Positions 52,751-64,000 of a stretch of 64,000 nt of DNA are shown one piece after another. The position numbers and the translations under genes are program-made. Under the pieces are notes generated by a model. It was not told the origin of the DNA. It ran no database searches and saw only the letters and a list, made by a program, of their open reading frames with translations. Numbering within the stretch: position 1 is the first letter of the stretch; the number at the start of each line of letters is the position of its first letter. The stretch is from Stichopus chloronotus (taxonomy: Eukaryota > Echinodermata > Holothuroidea > Aspidochirotida > Stichopodidae): positions 39,283,937-39,347,936 of the forward strand of contig CM037830.1 in the NCBI GenBank assembly GCA_021234535.1, written 5' to 3'.

Positions 52751-55700
52751 GTAAGAAATAGAGAACTGGTAAATTCATGTGCAGTATAATGGTCGTGATT
52801 AGATCTAGATTGCATTACTGTATACTCCATACTGCTTTCCACCCCCCCTCCCATCTCCTCTCATCTGAATTTTGTGAATCTGGCATGAATGTTACTCTGG
52901 TGGTCTCTTATGTAGAACTTTGAAGTATAGTATGTCATTGTTATCATTCATACAGGATCGAGATATCATTATGTTCTTCCATGCATTATGGTGTTCACCT
53001 TTGGTTCTGGTGTGCAACTTGACCACTGAAAGATAACATTGGTTTCAGTAAAGCTGAATGTGGTAGTGCATTCTATGAAATATAGCAAAGCAAACAAGCA
53101 AACACAAGCAAACACAAAACACAAGTCTATTTACTGTACCCTCACTTACCTGTCTCAACATGACAACTGCACTCCCATGTACTGTGCCAAGATTACTGGT
53201 TACCTTTGACCCTTCTCAATTTAATACCGAATTAGTTCATTCTTTCCCATTCTGCCATTCTGTATGCTAGGTATGTGGAGGTCTCAACCTACTTCTGTTG
53301 TTGGAATATCATGTTTTGGGGACTACCGTATTTGGTTTTCCTTGACTTGCTGTTGCATTTTTTTACCAACTTTTCCAAAAGTTTTCTGTCATCTTGCTAA
53401 GTATCCTTGACCCTTTTAGAGTAACTAAGAGCACTAAGAATGCTCCAAGTGTTCCTGCTCTCAGAAGAGAACCCCTGTTACATTTGCAGAACTCGAAACT
53501 TGGTCCCAGGTCAGTGCAATAAGCCACAGACCAAACGAGATCAATTATCCACCAAGGACTTTGGAGATTCTGTCGGATCTGCAGACAGGACACAAGTTAA
53601 GACAGGAGAGAGATTTGTGAGTAGAGGAAAGGCAACCACGGAAGCCAGCGTGCTTGGAGAGGTTAGCTGCTTCCCTGTTGATGCCTGCTTCCCTGTTGAT
53701 GCCTGCTTCCCTGTTGATGTCTACTTCCCTGTTGATGCCTACTTCCCTGTTGATGCCTACTTCCCTGTTGATGCCTACTTCCCTGTTGATGCCTACTTCC
53801 CTGTTGATGCCTACTTCCCTGTTGATGCCTACTTCCCTGTTGATGCCTACTTCCCTGTTGATGCCCACTTCCCTGTTGATGCCTACTTCCCTGTTGATGC
53901 CTACTTCCCTGTTGATGCCTACTTCCCTGTTGATGCCTACTTCCCTGTTGATGCCTGCTAGGGAAGAATAGGAAGTGCATACCCTCATTGAACTGAAAGG
54001 ATATCCCAAAGAAATAATGCAGAACTGCCCTCATTGAACTGAAAGGATATCCCAAAGAAATAATGCAGAACTGCCCTCATTGAACTGAAAGGATATCCCA
54101 AAGAAATAATGCAGAACTGCCCTCATTGAACTGAAAGGATATCCCAAAGAAATAATGCAGAACTGCCCTCATTGAACTGAAAGGATATCCCAAAGAAATA
54201 ATGCAGAACTGCGCCGATGGAGTCCAGCATGACCGTGAGATCAGACCTGTCCACCTGACCCAAAGATGGTCCCTGAGTGGTCTCTGATGCAAACAGGCAG
54301 AACATACTGGCCCCTAGAGAGAGGGAACATAGAAGCCAAACCCATAGTTCCTCCAGATCAAGTTCAGCATCTTGGTCCGATCACGATACAGGCCTCCTGT
54401 AAAATCCTCAAAGAAAAGGAGAGTCGTCTTTAGCTCTGACTTGGAATCATAAGAAAGATATAGGATCAATAAAAAGAGTGCAAGACAGTAAGAGGAACCA
54501 TCCTGGCTGGCTAAACTCATCCTCATCCTGGCCCTGCTACTCAGAAAAGAGAATGCTGGCCCTCTGACAGTCAGATTGGCCCAGAATGTCTTGGATCTAC
54601 AGGCTCCAAACCATACTGGACCCATGTTCCTTAGCTCCTCCCCCTTCCCCCTCCCCTACCCCCGGACCCACGAACCCTGTCTGACAGCAGATATTAGAGG
54701 GAAGAATCATCTTGGTATTAGGAGGATAGACTCGATTACCTAGCTTCAATCACCCTATTTGGATTAGATGACTGAAGAAGTGGACTTCCAAGAGGGTGCC
54801 TTGGTCCCGAAATGCTCATTGGGAGATGGCCCAGGAATGGGACCCATGATCCTCCCTAATGTGGCATCGATGGTAGCCAACATTTTAGAGAGCATTTGGG
54901 ATTCAAACTCACAGATACCCCTCTGCAATCGAATTCTAGAGAAAGGCTCCAAGTGGAACAGGGCACGACCTCTGGAACCATAAAAGATTCCATCCAGAGA
55001 AAGGTAGAGAAGGTCATTTGGGACCTCCACCAAGCCTCAGTAACAAGTGTGAAGTATGCTTCAATCTTTATGTTAATGGTAAAACTGCTTATTAAAGCAC
55101 CACCAACAACTCCCCAAGGCAGTCCCAAACAACCTTCAGCAAAAACTGGCACTAGAATAAGAGATTTCTGCCCTCTGGCTAAGAGAGCAGTTGTTCCAGG
55201 TATTGGGAATGGAGTGACCCTTTTTTCGATTGTCATTTTTTCCTCACAACCATACAAGACTGGTCCTGGTGGCCCATACTAAACCTACAACCACTGAACT
55301 AAACATTTATCTGCCCCAAACATTTTTGAATAAAAACCCTGGCGATGATCCTGCCAATGCTTAGGGGCATGAGCAGTGAATTTTGATCTCAAAGACACCT
55401 AGTACTTAAGACACTTTCGTGTTCACCAATCTCACTGCAGATTCCTGTCATTCACCTATGGCGGAGTCTAGTACATGTTTACAGCACTACATTATGGACT
55501 ATCTACATCCCCAAGGGCATTCACCAGAATCACAGGGGCCACAGCTGCATTTCTCAGGACCCAAGGAGTCCCCTTTTTTGCCTGTAGCTAGACGACTGGT
55601 TAATTCTTTGGGAATCCAAGGCACAAGCAAAAGACAACATGCAACTTACTTTCACACACTCAGTCAGCTGGGATGGATTGTTAACCAAAAGAAGTTGAAT

Positions 55701-58700
55701 CTGGTTCTATCTTACACAGTCCCTTTCTGGGAGCAGCCCTTGATTTCAACAAGGAGCTAGCCTTCGCCTCACCAGGTCAGTCCCTAAGAGAAGCACTGAT
55801 GCCCACCCTGAAATGGAGTCACACCACGATGTTGACTTAGCTGTTAGGCTAACTGTTGGCTCAGTGTATACAGTATACACCCACAGTATTCCCGTGGCAT
55901 TTACAGCCCCCTCATGTAGGGTGTTTGTCCTTTGGAAGACCTGAGCAGGTGCGGGGCAGACCTCAGTGGATTGTGGGAGTACTCAATTCATGGGTTTTTT
56001 GAGTTGGAGTGGGTGAACTTACCACCCTCCAAGTAAGTCGAAATAAGGTTCTCGCTAGCACATCAGTATTGACCCTGGCATCATTGGCAGGAGGTGCTAG
56101 TCCAGGTGGTACCAAAGGCGGTGTTAAAAGCTATCAGCACTCTTGACATGGTAGATACAAATGCAGTTGTTGTGTTGAGACAAGTAAGTGATATTGTTCA
56201 TAAATAACGAAACCAGATAAGTTTTAGAATGATGAAGGTACCTGCCAGTGCCTTCAAACACATTCTTGTCCAAGTGTAAGAAATCATTCTGAAAGGAGCT
56301 TGTCTTGTATGGTTATGCTGTTGTAGGGACAGACTTAAATTTTTAGTGTGTCCTATTCATAATACCTGAATTGTGTGTGAGTTAAGTGAAACAGTTATAT
56401 GGTGTTTTTACAATTACTGCACTTTTTGTCAGTATTTAATGTCATAAAGGATTGAAGATTCTTTTCTCTGTGATTAAATGTACACTTATCATGTGTATGC
56501 CAATTAGGGGTTCCTACCCTCATGTTTGCAAGGAACAGTAATCGATTTTGATTGATGATAAAACTAGGGAGAAAAAGCCTCATTTGACTATTATGTTACT
56601 TATGACAATTAGGTCTTTATGGTCTCCTTTAATGTTGGCTCTACTTTTAAAGCACTGCAGTATGTAGTCTGTCTAAAAGAGCATTGTCTCTTGTGGATCA
56701 GAGAATTTCATGATCTGGATCATTCTTACATGTGCATTGGTCTATTGCTTGCCAATGTGTAATAGATAATATCAATTGAACTGGCCAGTTTTACAGATAA
56801 ATAGCTGATTCAGGGTGAGAAAATGTTGCCACAAAACCACCTATGATCTGCTAGTTGGTAAAATGTAAAGTGTCTATGATAAATATATGGATTGATTTTG
56901 AACTTTTCTGTATTAGGGTGTAACATTAGATCTGTTTCAGTCAGTTTTATTCCAAGTATGTATCTTGCATTGACTGCTGGTCATGCACCTTTGCATAGAG
57001 TGACGTTGTTGCTTGTCTTTATGTACCACATTTTACTCTGCAATTTCTCTACAATTCCTTCAGATTTCATTAATAGCCAGTGATGTGGCTGCAAATGTCT
57101 TAAATTCTTGGCTTCAAAGCGATCAGGATATTGCAACAGTGAGTGTTTTTCAAATTTCTGTTCCTTGTAATTCATATGATTATTGATATCATTTTCACCT
57201 TTAAGAACACACTGATTATCAGTACCAAGGAAAGATGTTCACATTTCTCTGAAAGGTGTAGTCACATTTCAGGAGGTATTAAATATTACTCATTCCACAG
57301 TAGAAAAGTCCACACAAATACTTTGGAAATTTCTGTTTCTCCATGTATTGCCCAGTAGACAAAGTGAATTTATGCTGACCAAAACAAAAATCAAGTTAAC
57401 TACAATGCAACCATTTCATTGGGCTCTTTTCATCACTATTTATTATCATTGTCAAAGCTGATAGGTAACAAATTTTGCTCAGTAAATTTAAACTATAATC
57501 TGTCATCGTCACTTAAGTAATAAAACACCAACTTCGTGTTTTTCAAACGCTTAACCCTTTCACGGTCAGTGTCCATTACTCGGACACCAAACCTTTTCAG
57601 CCAACAACATAAGGAGAAACATTGACATTTTACATAATGGTACGTACGTCATTTTTCATAATACGTAATATTATGTAAGTGGCTGCCAAAGGATTAAAGC
57701 AGAATCTGTGGATTCCTATAAGCTTGTACAGACTTCAGATAATCCTAAACGAGAGTGCATGGGACAAACCCTGATCTCCGTCTCAATGCCTTTGGAACTT
57801 TACAGTACAACATTGAATCTTGGGAATGGGGATAGGGATACAGATATTTCAAATGCTGGTCTCCTGTTCTCTTGTATCACTTGTTGTATCCCAGCATTTT
57901 AGTTTTGGATTGTAGGTTAGCAAATTTCCTTGTGTGTATAGTTGTGATTACATCTCAATTGGTGACATAATAAATAACTGTAATATGACAAAAAACAAGC
58001 GTGTTTGTCATATTCAATTCAATTCAAATTTATTTCTCATATGGACAGTGAAACACAGGAGAGCAGTTACACCAACAAATATTACAAACATATGAAGGAC
58101 ACTAGAAAAACAGGAAACTGTCAACAAAGCTAGTGACCACTAAATTAGAAGATACAAAAATACAGTAACAGTACAAAAGGGGGATAAATACTGATACCCG
58201 AGGAATTTACAAAAGAAAAGGCAATTAAAGGAAAGAAGGGAAGGATAAAGAGAGAAAGAATGAGGAGGGAAGCTGAGAATATAGGCAAGGATACGTAGGA
58301 GATTCAGAATAAAGAGAACAAGTAGTAAATATTCAACATCAGGGTAAGTCATGCATAATTACTGATAAGTTCAGTTTTAACACTGGCAAGGAATGAATTA
58401 CAATGAATCATACATTTAATCCTAGGGGGGAGGGACTGCCAGATGCGATAAGAGTAATTATTAGCTCAACCCACGGAGTGTGGGTAGAGCTTATGTGGTA
58501 CTGTAGGGAGAGAAAATGTCTGTCTTTCTGTTCAAAAGCCTACTTCTTCTGCAGTTACTGGTGGATTTTTCTGAAATTTGCAGTGAAGGTGCCACATTGG
58601 GATGGCAATACAAGTTGTTCCTAACTACATGATAGGACAAAGGGAAGTCGTAATTTTTGGCTATTTTGATCATTTTTCCTTGTGCTTTAGATCCTTTTGA

Positions 58701-61700
58701 AGTCTCACTCCCTTGATTTGAGTGATTATATTATGTGGTAGTGAGTTGAAGTGAGCTTTATCTGGAGGGGCATGCTCACCACCTTAAATGAATAGCCTCA
58801 AGCTAAAGCTTGTGTAAGACAGTTTTCAGTTACTTTGTTTTGACTGTTATTCTTGGGCATTACTTGTACCCTGTAGTATCCAGTGTCCACTGTGTACACA
58901 ACTAATGTACCATGATGGCAAAGTTCCCTGACAGCTAATTATAGAATCTATTACATAGCCCCCCTTGCTGGTTGTGTGGACATTGCATACAGAGGGGTTA
59001 TTGTTCTTCACCAGTTGTTTCCCTGGTCTAGCTGGAATGGTTATCAGAGAATGTTAGGGAGTTGAGGTTTGGTCTTGGCTTGGTCAAGGCCTTGCACCAG
59101 GGGCATAACCAGACTTTTTATTTAAGGGGCGGGGGGGGGGGTGGAGACAAGTGATTATGGCACTTTCTGAGTGTAGTGTAGCATATACCACTAAAAGTTT
59201 TGCCAAAAGTTTCTCTCATAGTGCAGGAATTGGCAGTTCCCAACCTTCCAGACCTTGTGAATTGTGGCCAAATATTCTTCATTTTTGACAAACCACATTT
59301 AAAAATTTACACTTCCAAAAGGTCAGTCTCTGCAAGGGTTGTGAGTGAAAACCACAAAAAGAAATTGTTGATTAATGCTGATTAGTGCTGATCTTCTTAG
59401 TTTGACCATTTGTCACTTGAATGTGAAGGAAACTTGATGGGTGTAGATAAATTTAGTGAATTTCAGGAAACAACTCAATGAGCCTCTTTAAAAAAGGCAA
59501 GGTGTGGTTTTCATCCAATATTTTTTTTACTCACCAATTTCATTGGGGTTAGTGGGAGGGGACAATCAGACATTTGACAGCCCCCTCTGGTTATGCCACT
59601 GCCCTGCACAAACTGGTGGCATGTACTAGAAGTCTACTTTCTGATCCCTATCCCTGTCCCCTGTGGGCAGTGTTATATAGCTAAGATTTATCCCTGAAAC
59701 CAACTTTGCTATTTGTCATATAGCAACTCCCTGCTGAAACGGTCCAGCTGCGAAAGTTAATTGCTAGGTCAACAGTGTTTCTGTGCTGGCCAGCCCAACA
59801 TGAGTTTGTGTACAGCATGAACGATGTTAGGACCATAGATGTGTTCCAAATTAATTTTTAACTGGACACTTTCTAACATCAGAAGGGTTGAGCAACTGCT
59901 GCATCGCTGCTCTAGTTTAAAATGAACTTGCCATGATAACTCTTATGATAGGTAACAGCAAAATGATTACTTATACGAGCACTAGGTTGACATTCAGGTC
60001 TGTGTGTGGGCATATAGCATCAGAAATAATATCTGGTAAGATTTTGTTACGGTGTCTGTAAATCATATCACACATGCATTAAATATGAATATCTTTTATC
60101 ATATGGAGCTTATTCTCACTATATAATAAATTAGTTGAATAATGCCAAGGTTTACCTGTAAGTACTTTCAGTAGCTTATTCTGAAGTATCTGATGTGGAG
60201 ATGAGACAGACTGTTTGGCTGTGCTGTAAATCTTGATTGCGCATCTTAATTTAGAATGAATAAAAGAGTAATATATCTGTAAAGATGTCATATTCTTAAA
60301 TGATAGAATATACCGACATATTTTACCAAATTTTTACAAAGATCATTGATATGAGTTTTCCAGGACAGTGTATCATCTATTATTAAACCTACGTATTTAA
60401 TACTGGAAGATTTGATAATAGTTGCACCATTAAATACGATTTCATTACAGCAAGAATGAGCATGGGTAGAACCATGAAAAATATTGAAATTAGTTTTACC
60501 ACGGTGTAAGGTGAGCTTGTTGGAATCAAACCATTCTTTTTTGCTTAGAGTACAAATTCCCTTTTGAGCTAAAGTATTACCATCCTTATCATATACAAAG
60601 ACCCTGGTATTGTCAGCAAACACTCGAACTGATATATTCAGAACAGCTTTACTTAAATCGTTGGCATTAAAATTAAAAATGATAGAGGTCCTAAAACAGA
60701 ACCTTGCGGAACACCCATTTTGACGGGTAGTGAATGGGAATATGCGTCATTAACCAAAACATGTTGCATTCTGTTTAGTAAATAGGTTGACAAATTATGT
60801 GGGGTACCACCAATACTATAGTTTTAGAGTTTTCTTAGTAAAATAGTATGGTCAACAGTGTCAAATGCTTTCTTGAGGTCAAGATAAAGTCCTAGAACAT
60901 TGTTTCCTATTGCAAGCTGTGAATGGATAGTGTTAACTGCTTCCAATAAAGCGTGGCTAGTGGAGTGGCCTTTCCTAAACCCAAACTGATAGTCATATAA
61001 TATCTTTTTCCTGTCAAAGAAATTTTGCAGTCGTTTTTTTGATAACAGTTTCAAGCAATTTCTTAAAGCAAGGTAGCAAACTGATGGGTCTATAATTTTC
61101 AGGCATGTCACTTTTACCTTTCTTGAACACCAAATAACTTAAGCAATTTTTAGGACTTCAGGGTAAGAGCCAGTTTTAAGAACTACATTGAAAATATGAA
61201 TAAGCACAGGTGCTAATACATGACTTGCAGATTTTACAAGCTTGATGGGAATTCCATTACTACCAGGGGCCTTGTTTAACTTCAAAGAAGCAATGTACTC
61301 TAAAATTTCTGTTTCACAAACAGGTGAAAAGAATATTAACTGACATATAGGCTTAACAAGATGCTCCAAGGGATTAATAACAGGATTAATATTGATACAA
61401 GGTTTCTTTCCTATTGTAGAAAAGTAATCATTGAAAGCATTAGCAATACCCTTATCATCAGAAAATTCAGTACCCTGTATATCAGCTTAATAAAAAAAAA
61501 TCCTTTTAATGAAGTCACTGATGCCACAGTGCATTTGTGCATTTTGGTTATCGTTCTAGTTACTTAAAATGTGTAAGTATGAGCCTATCATATCACTGCC
61601 TACACTGAGTGCATACAGGGTATGTTTCAAGTAATTTACAAAGCCAAAAGGCTTAAAAAATTCCTTTTATGCCAAGTTCTCGATCTTGAAAGTAATATAG

Positions 61701-64000
61701 TGTGTACTCATCATATTAAGTTTGGTGCCAATCAAATGGGATTTTGGAGTATTACCATGAAAAAGATGCAATTACAACCTGTGCCAAAAAAGTGGCTGGA
61801 TTTTTTGTGCAAGTCACTGCGAAAAATGTTTCATTATAGCACTTAAGTCAGCAATTGATGGTGTGGGAGTGCATCTGGTATAAATTGAATGGATTTAATA
61901 GAACATTTTATTCTTGCTTTATACTTGCTCCTTGCTTGTGGGTCTTTGAGACCGCTCTCGTCTGCTGCTTTGACTCAAGTGTTTCTTACAGACTCGAGTC
62001 AATAAAAGCTCACGTTCGAGTCAAGTTTAGTCATTTTTTGGGGTGATGTGACTCAAGTCAAGCTGTTTTAGACTCCTGACTTGAGTCAGGTCAAGTCCTC
62101 ACAAAACATGACTCAGTGTGAGTCGATTCAAGTCCAAGTCAGTGACATAATTTATTACAGCACGGTAGCATTGTAATTGCCATTAAATGGTACTATTCAT
62201 TCTTTCATATACAATTATTTATTTGCTTTGTGGTATTTCAAACAGTTCATGGAAGCTCTTGCTAAACTTGGCAGTCCAAGGCAAGACAAAAAGGAGAAGA
62301 GTGACATTATGTTTGGATTAATGGAGGCAATATCAGCTCTGACAAGATGCACAGAAGAACAGCACCAAGCCAGGACATCTCTAGATGGAAGTGCAGAAAA
62401 GGTGCTCAACAGAGGACGCATTGTTTGTATTACATCATTGAAAAGGTAAAAGTTTCTGTGGGAAGTAAGAACCAGTTGTTAAGTCAGTAAATCAACTGAT
62501 ACTGTAGTCACTGAATGACTACGCTGTACATGGTCAGTCTGTCAAACAGCAAACAATTATTGAGTGATGTACAAAGACCCATAATTGAGTTAAATGTATC
62601 CTTGGGGTGTCTGAATTTAAAAGATCTGCATGGACTGGATCTATGATGTGGATTACCTTCTTTCCAGATGGAGAGGGCCTGGCCAGCAAATGATTGAGAG
62701 TAATTATTCCTTGCTTGGAAAATCTTACATATTTCCCCATATTTCCCTTGAAAATAAATGTACTATGAATATTTATGTCCTAAGTCACTTAAAACATATT
62801 TAGTTGCAACATTCACAGTTTTTGACACTTGAAATTAGATGTTGGGCATAGGCAAGAGGAGGATGGTTAAAAAGTAGGTGCAGGTTTACAGATGCAGATC
62901 TGGGATTTTGAGAAAAGGTGGCAGGAAAGGGGGGGGGGGGGAACTCATGACCTTTGGCTGACTAGCAAGCGCCTTGGTGGGGTTAAGGTGATCACCCCCA
63001 TGAAAGTTTGAATTTAAGATGCGTCCAGCTGTGATTTCCCAGAATCTTTGAAGCATGTTCTTTATACCTATTTGCTCATTATAACTACCAGGTTATAACT
63101 ACCAAATCAGCATTAAATGTTAAATTTATGGCAAAAGCAGAATGAAGGTACTATGTAGATGTTTTTTTTTGTGGACTGCATTATGTCACAGACTGGTTAA
63201 ATGGGAAATAGTAAGGCAACTATGTAGTAGCAGCTTGGAATTGCACTCAGCACTTGTAATGAATGCTCAGTTAGTCAAAACAACTCAGGATCACTGACGC
63301 TGCAATGATGTGATCAGTTTGTAGGTTATCTGTAAATACAATGCTTCATTTCACCAAATACTACAATTCCCGATACTGACCAAGGAGTGACGACTTGAGT
63401 AATATGTTTTTGATACACCAGCGAAACCTGTTTTAGTTGCACATTCATTATGTATGTGCTTATAGTAAGAATCATTATCTGTTTTTTACTGTTTTTATGC
63501 CAGTCCCGTTGTTTATCAAATTAGTTACTGTCATTTTCGTTCATTGAAAGACGTATTCTGCCCATTAACAACCTCGCACATTTAAACAAACTGCACATTT
63601 AAAAATGAAGATAAAGTTCACATCAAACATATTCTTATCTGTCTGGTTTCTCAGTGCACATGCAATCACTTTAACATGCAAAAGTGTTTGTTGGATTTGG
63701 GATAGTTTTAAATTTTGAATTGACTCAAGAGAAAACAAACATACTTTTGTTTATATGCCAGACAGGTTTCAGAGTTTCAAGGGTGCAAGATTTATTAATT
63801 AGCAAGGGAAGCTTTGTAACATTATGTTCTGAGTACACATTCACTTTACCTTTCCCTTTGTAGCTCCACGGATGCACAAAATATCATAACGAAGTTTAGA
63901 GATGCTTTGGCTGAAGAGAACAAAATGGCTGCTGCTTCTGATGAGTAAGTTAACCTGGTGTCCTTGGCAAATTAGTTGGTTTCAGTTGATCAGTGGTCAC
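52520..64000 (+). CDS. INTS13: INTS13 (Asunder), coding exons 1-4, continues past the window
   Basis: Four plus-strand coding exons (52520-52750, 57064-57138, 62246-62445, 63864-63944) join in phase to give about 195 residues that align without gaps worth noting to the N-terminus of vertebrate INTS13/Asunder. INTS13 is a subunit of the nuclear Integrator complex and is also needed for dynein recruitment to the nuclear envelope in dividing cells. The N-terminal part is a von Willebrand A-like fold. Full-length proteins have about 700 residues, so roughly three quarters lie beyond 64000. The introns are 4.3, 5.1 and 1.4 kb and hold relics of DIRS-like, LINE and hAT elements. Confidence 0.92.
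53670..53961. repeat. 18-bp minisatellite, 16 copies (INTS13 intron 1)
   Basis: The unit TTCCCTGTTGATGCCTAC is repeated 16 times with few changes (TGC, CAC and GTC variants at the end of a unit). All six frames can be partly open because the unit is 6 codons; the resulting FPVDAY or INREVG repeats are not supported as protein. Confidence 0.95.
53977..54213. repeat. 46-bp tandem repeat, 5 copies (INTS13 intron 1)
   Basis: The unit starts CCCTCATTGAACTGAAAGGA, then TATCCCAAAGAAATAATGCA. Five copies are almost identical. It follows the 18-bp array after only about 15 bases and runs into the DIRS-like relic. Confidence 0.95.
54214..56190 (+). pseudogene. DIRS-like retrotransposon relic (INTS13 intron 1)
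   Basis: Around 55600-55760 the frame reads YFHTLSQLGWIVNQKKLNLV and LSYTVPFWEQPL, then in the next frame LAFASPGQSLREAL. The order L--LGW-VN--KS-L-P-Q---FLG-L-D---G-------R is the RT connection of DIRS/Ngaro elements. An RNase-H-like part may follow near 56070-56180 (LVQVVPKAVLKAISTLDMVD). The left border is uncertain, and several stops and shifts break it. Confidence 0.5.
57064..57138 (+). CDS. INTS13: INTS13 coding exon 2
   Basis: Acceptor TCTACAATTCCTTCAG, donor GTGAGT, 75 bases, phase 0 on both sides. The peptide ISLIASDVAANVLNSWLQSD then QDIAT matches VNFIVSDSGAHVLNSWTQEDQNLQEL. This is too short to be found as an open reading frame on length alone. Confidence 0.93.
58010..58430 (-). 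mobile_element. LINE 3' untranslated end
   Basis: The stretch starting AATTCAATTCAAATTTATTT and holding GACACTAGAAAAACAGGAAA and AAGCTAGTGACCA resembles 24015-24075 (GACGCTAGAAAAACAGTAAT, GCAGCTAGCGACC), which lies at the 3' end of the LINE at 24000-25900. So it is most likely the 3' end of a related LINE on the minus strand. Confidence 0.5.
59098..59601. mobile_element. hAT MITE (CAGGGGCATAACCAGA ends)
   Basis: The 504-bp element starts CAGGGGCATAACCAGA and ends TCTGGTTATGCCACTG. The flanking octamers CCTTGCAC and CCCTGCAC match at 7 of 8 bases, in line with a hAT target duplication. A G-run follows the left end and a CCCCCTC precedes the right end. Another lone end of this type (GGCTACACCACTG) is at about 28362. 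Confidence 0.75.
60000..61550 (-). pseudogene. LINE reverse transcriptase relic (CR1/Jockey-like)
   Basis: Minus strand, from high to low: GIANAFNDYFSTIGKKPCIN, LKLNKAPGSNGIPIKLVKSA, FGFRKGHSTSHALLEAVNTI, LYLDLKKAFDTVDHTILLRK, GVPQGSVLGPLSFLI, VFADNTRVFVYDKDGNT and LDSNKLTLHRGKTNFNIFHG. These are the RT blocks in the correct order. The catalytic FADD is changed to FADN, and frames shift near 60700 and 61130, so it cannot work. It is inside INTS13 intron 2, antisense to the gene. Confidence 0.88.
61940..62145. repeat. GACTCAAGTC simple repeat
   Basis: The palindromic words GACTC, GAGTC and CAAGTC recur more than 20 times in 200 bases (GACTCAAGTCAAGC, CTTGAGTCAGGTCAAGTC). It is similar to 9240-9370. 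It ends about 100 bases before INTS13 exon 3. Confidence 0.75.
62246..62445 (+). CDS. INTS13: INTS13 coding exon 3
   Basis: Acceptor GGTATTTCAAACAG, donor GTAAAA, 200 bases. The peptide FMEALAKLGSPRQDKKEKSD, IMFGLMEAISALTRCTEEQH, QARTSLDGSAEKVLNRGRIV and CITSLK corresponds to LMAALAAVGPP..., ILHGLVAAVE-LC--TE-QH-ART-L---AE-V-NRGRI-CIT. It ends two bases into a Ser codon. Confidence 0.95.
62446..63863 (+). other. INTS13 intron 3
   Basis: A+T-rich intron. It has a G-run of about 12 at 62930, and nothing else recognised. Confidence 0.7.
63864..63944 (+). CDS. INTS13: INTS13 coding exon 4
   Basis: Acceptor CCTTTCCCTTTGTAG, donor GTAAGT, 81 bases. Joined to exon 3 it reads SSTDAQNIITKFRDALAEEN then KMAAASD, like SDSHVRMLEDCVQETI.EHNKLAA.SD. 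The exon ends two bases into a codon; the gene goes on beyond the window. Confidence 0.9.

Larger units (their letters stand above)
57139..62245 (+). other. INTS13 intron 2
   Basis: Long intron with a LINE 3' end (58010-58430), a foldback segment at 58463-58492 (AGCTCAACCCAC/GTGGGTAGAGCT), a hAT MITE (59098-59601), a LINE coding relic (60000-61550) and a GACTC-rich simple repeat (61940-62145). The remaining parts show nothing. Confidence 0.7.

Noticed and set aside
53440..54055. Frames with FPVDAY, INREVG or RHQQGS repeats
   Set aside because: All come from the 18-bp minisatellite within INTS13 intron 1. The non-repeat start of the plus-strand frame has no recognisable motif.
55419..56190. 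Extra INTS13 exons in intron 1
   Set aside because: The frames here match a DIRS-like RT region and not INTS13, and the real second coding exon is at 57064-57138 in matching phase.

Overview
The window is animal nuclear DNA: introns with GT/AG borders, about 64% A+T by eye, no operons, and a heavy load of mixed transposons. The two recognisable genes, the LINE, BEL/Pao, Gypsy, DIRS-like and Penelope remnants, the many small inverted-repeat elements and the frequent AGGCCT-type runs suggest an invertebrate deuterostome, most likely an echinoderm. The species call is inference only.

Genes. (1) The minus strand between 18007 and 9680 carries seven consecutive exons of a PTPDC1-like dual-specificity phosphatase (protein tyrosine phosphatase domain containing 1). 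Every splice phase fits. The catalytic P-loop HCHAGKGRT is in exon 5. The C-terminal exons were not found and may lie in the left part of the window or outside it. (2) The plus strand from 52520 to the right edge carries the first four coding exons of INTS13 (Asunder), the Integrator subunit 13 gene, which continues beyond the window. (3) A clean minus-strand exon of an unidentified gene touches the left edge (1-129), and a second possible exon lies at 5808-6022.

Layout. 1-9600: unidentified exon(s), pieces of a dispersed AGGTCA-rich repeat family, and two copies of a Tc1-like MITE. 9680-18007: the phosphatase gene, whose first intron is bounded by two minisatellites. 18500-26000: a graveyard of nested retroelements (Gypsy, three LINE pieces, BEL/Pao gag) with a TTAA-flanked MITE inside one LINE. 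26500-27350: a Penelope 3' end with a GIY-YIG domain and inverted copies of a hammerhead-ribozyme-like segment. 27440-30650: a run of MITEs, one nested in another. 32400-36440: a Gypsy piece, a long inverted repeat and the second TTAA MITE. 36440-50590: mostly non-coding, with one strong AGGTCA array at 46358-47417. 50600-51560: a decayed hAT transposase. 52520-64000: INTS13, with a DIRS-like relic and minisatellites in intron 1 and a LINE plus a hAT MITE in intron 2.

The most unusual structure is the 39-bp minisatellite at 16991-17767. Its unit is a copy of the exon 1/intron 1 junction of the phosphatase gene, so about 20 tandem 5' splice sites follow the real one. Other points worth attention are the hammerhead-like motifs in the Penelope copy and the 145-bp tandem unit with four AGGTCA half-sites spaced as DR1-DR4-DR4.
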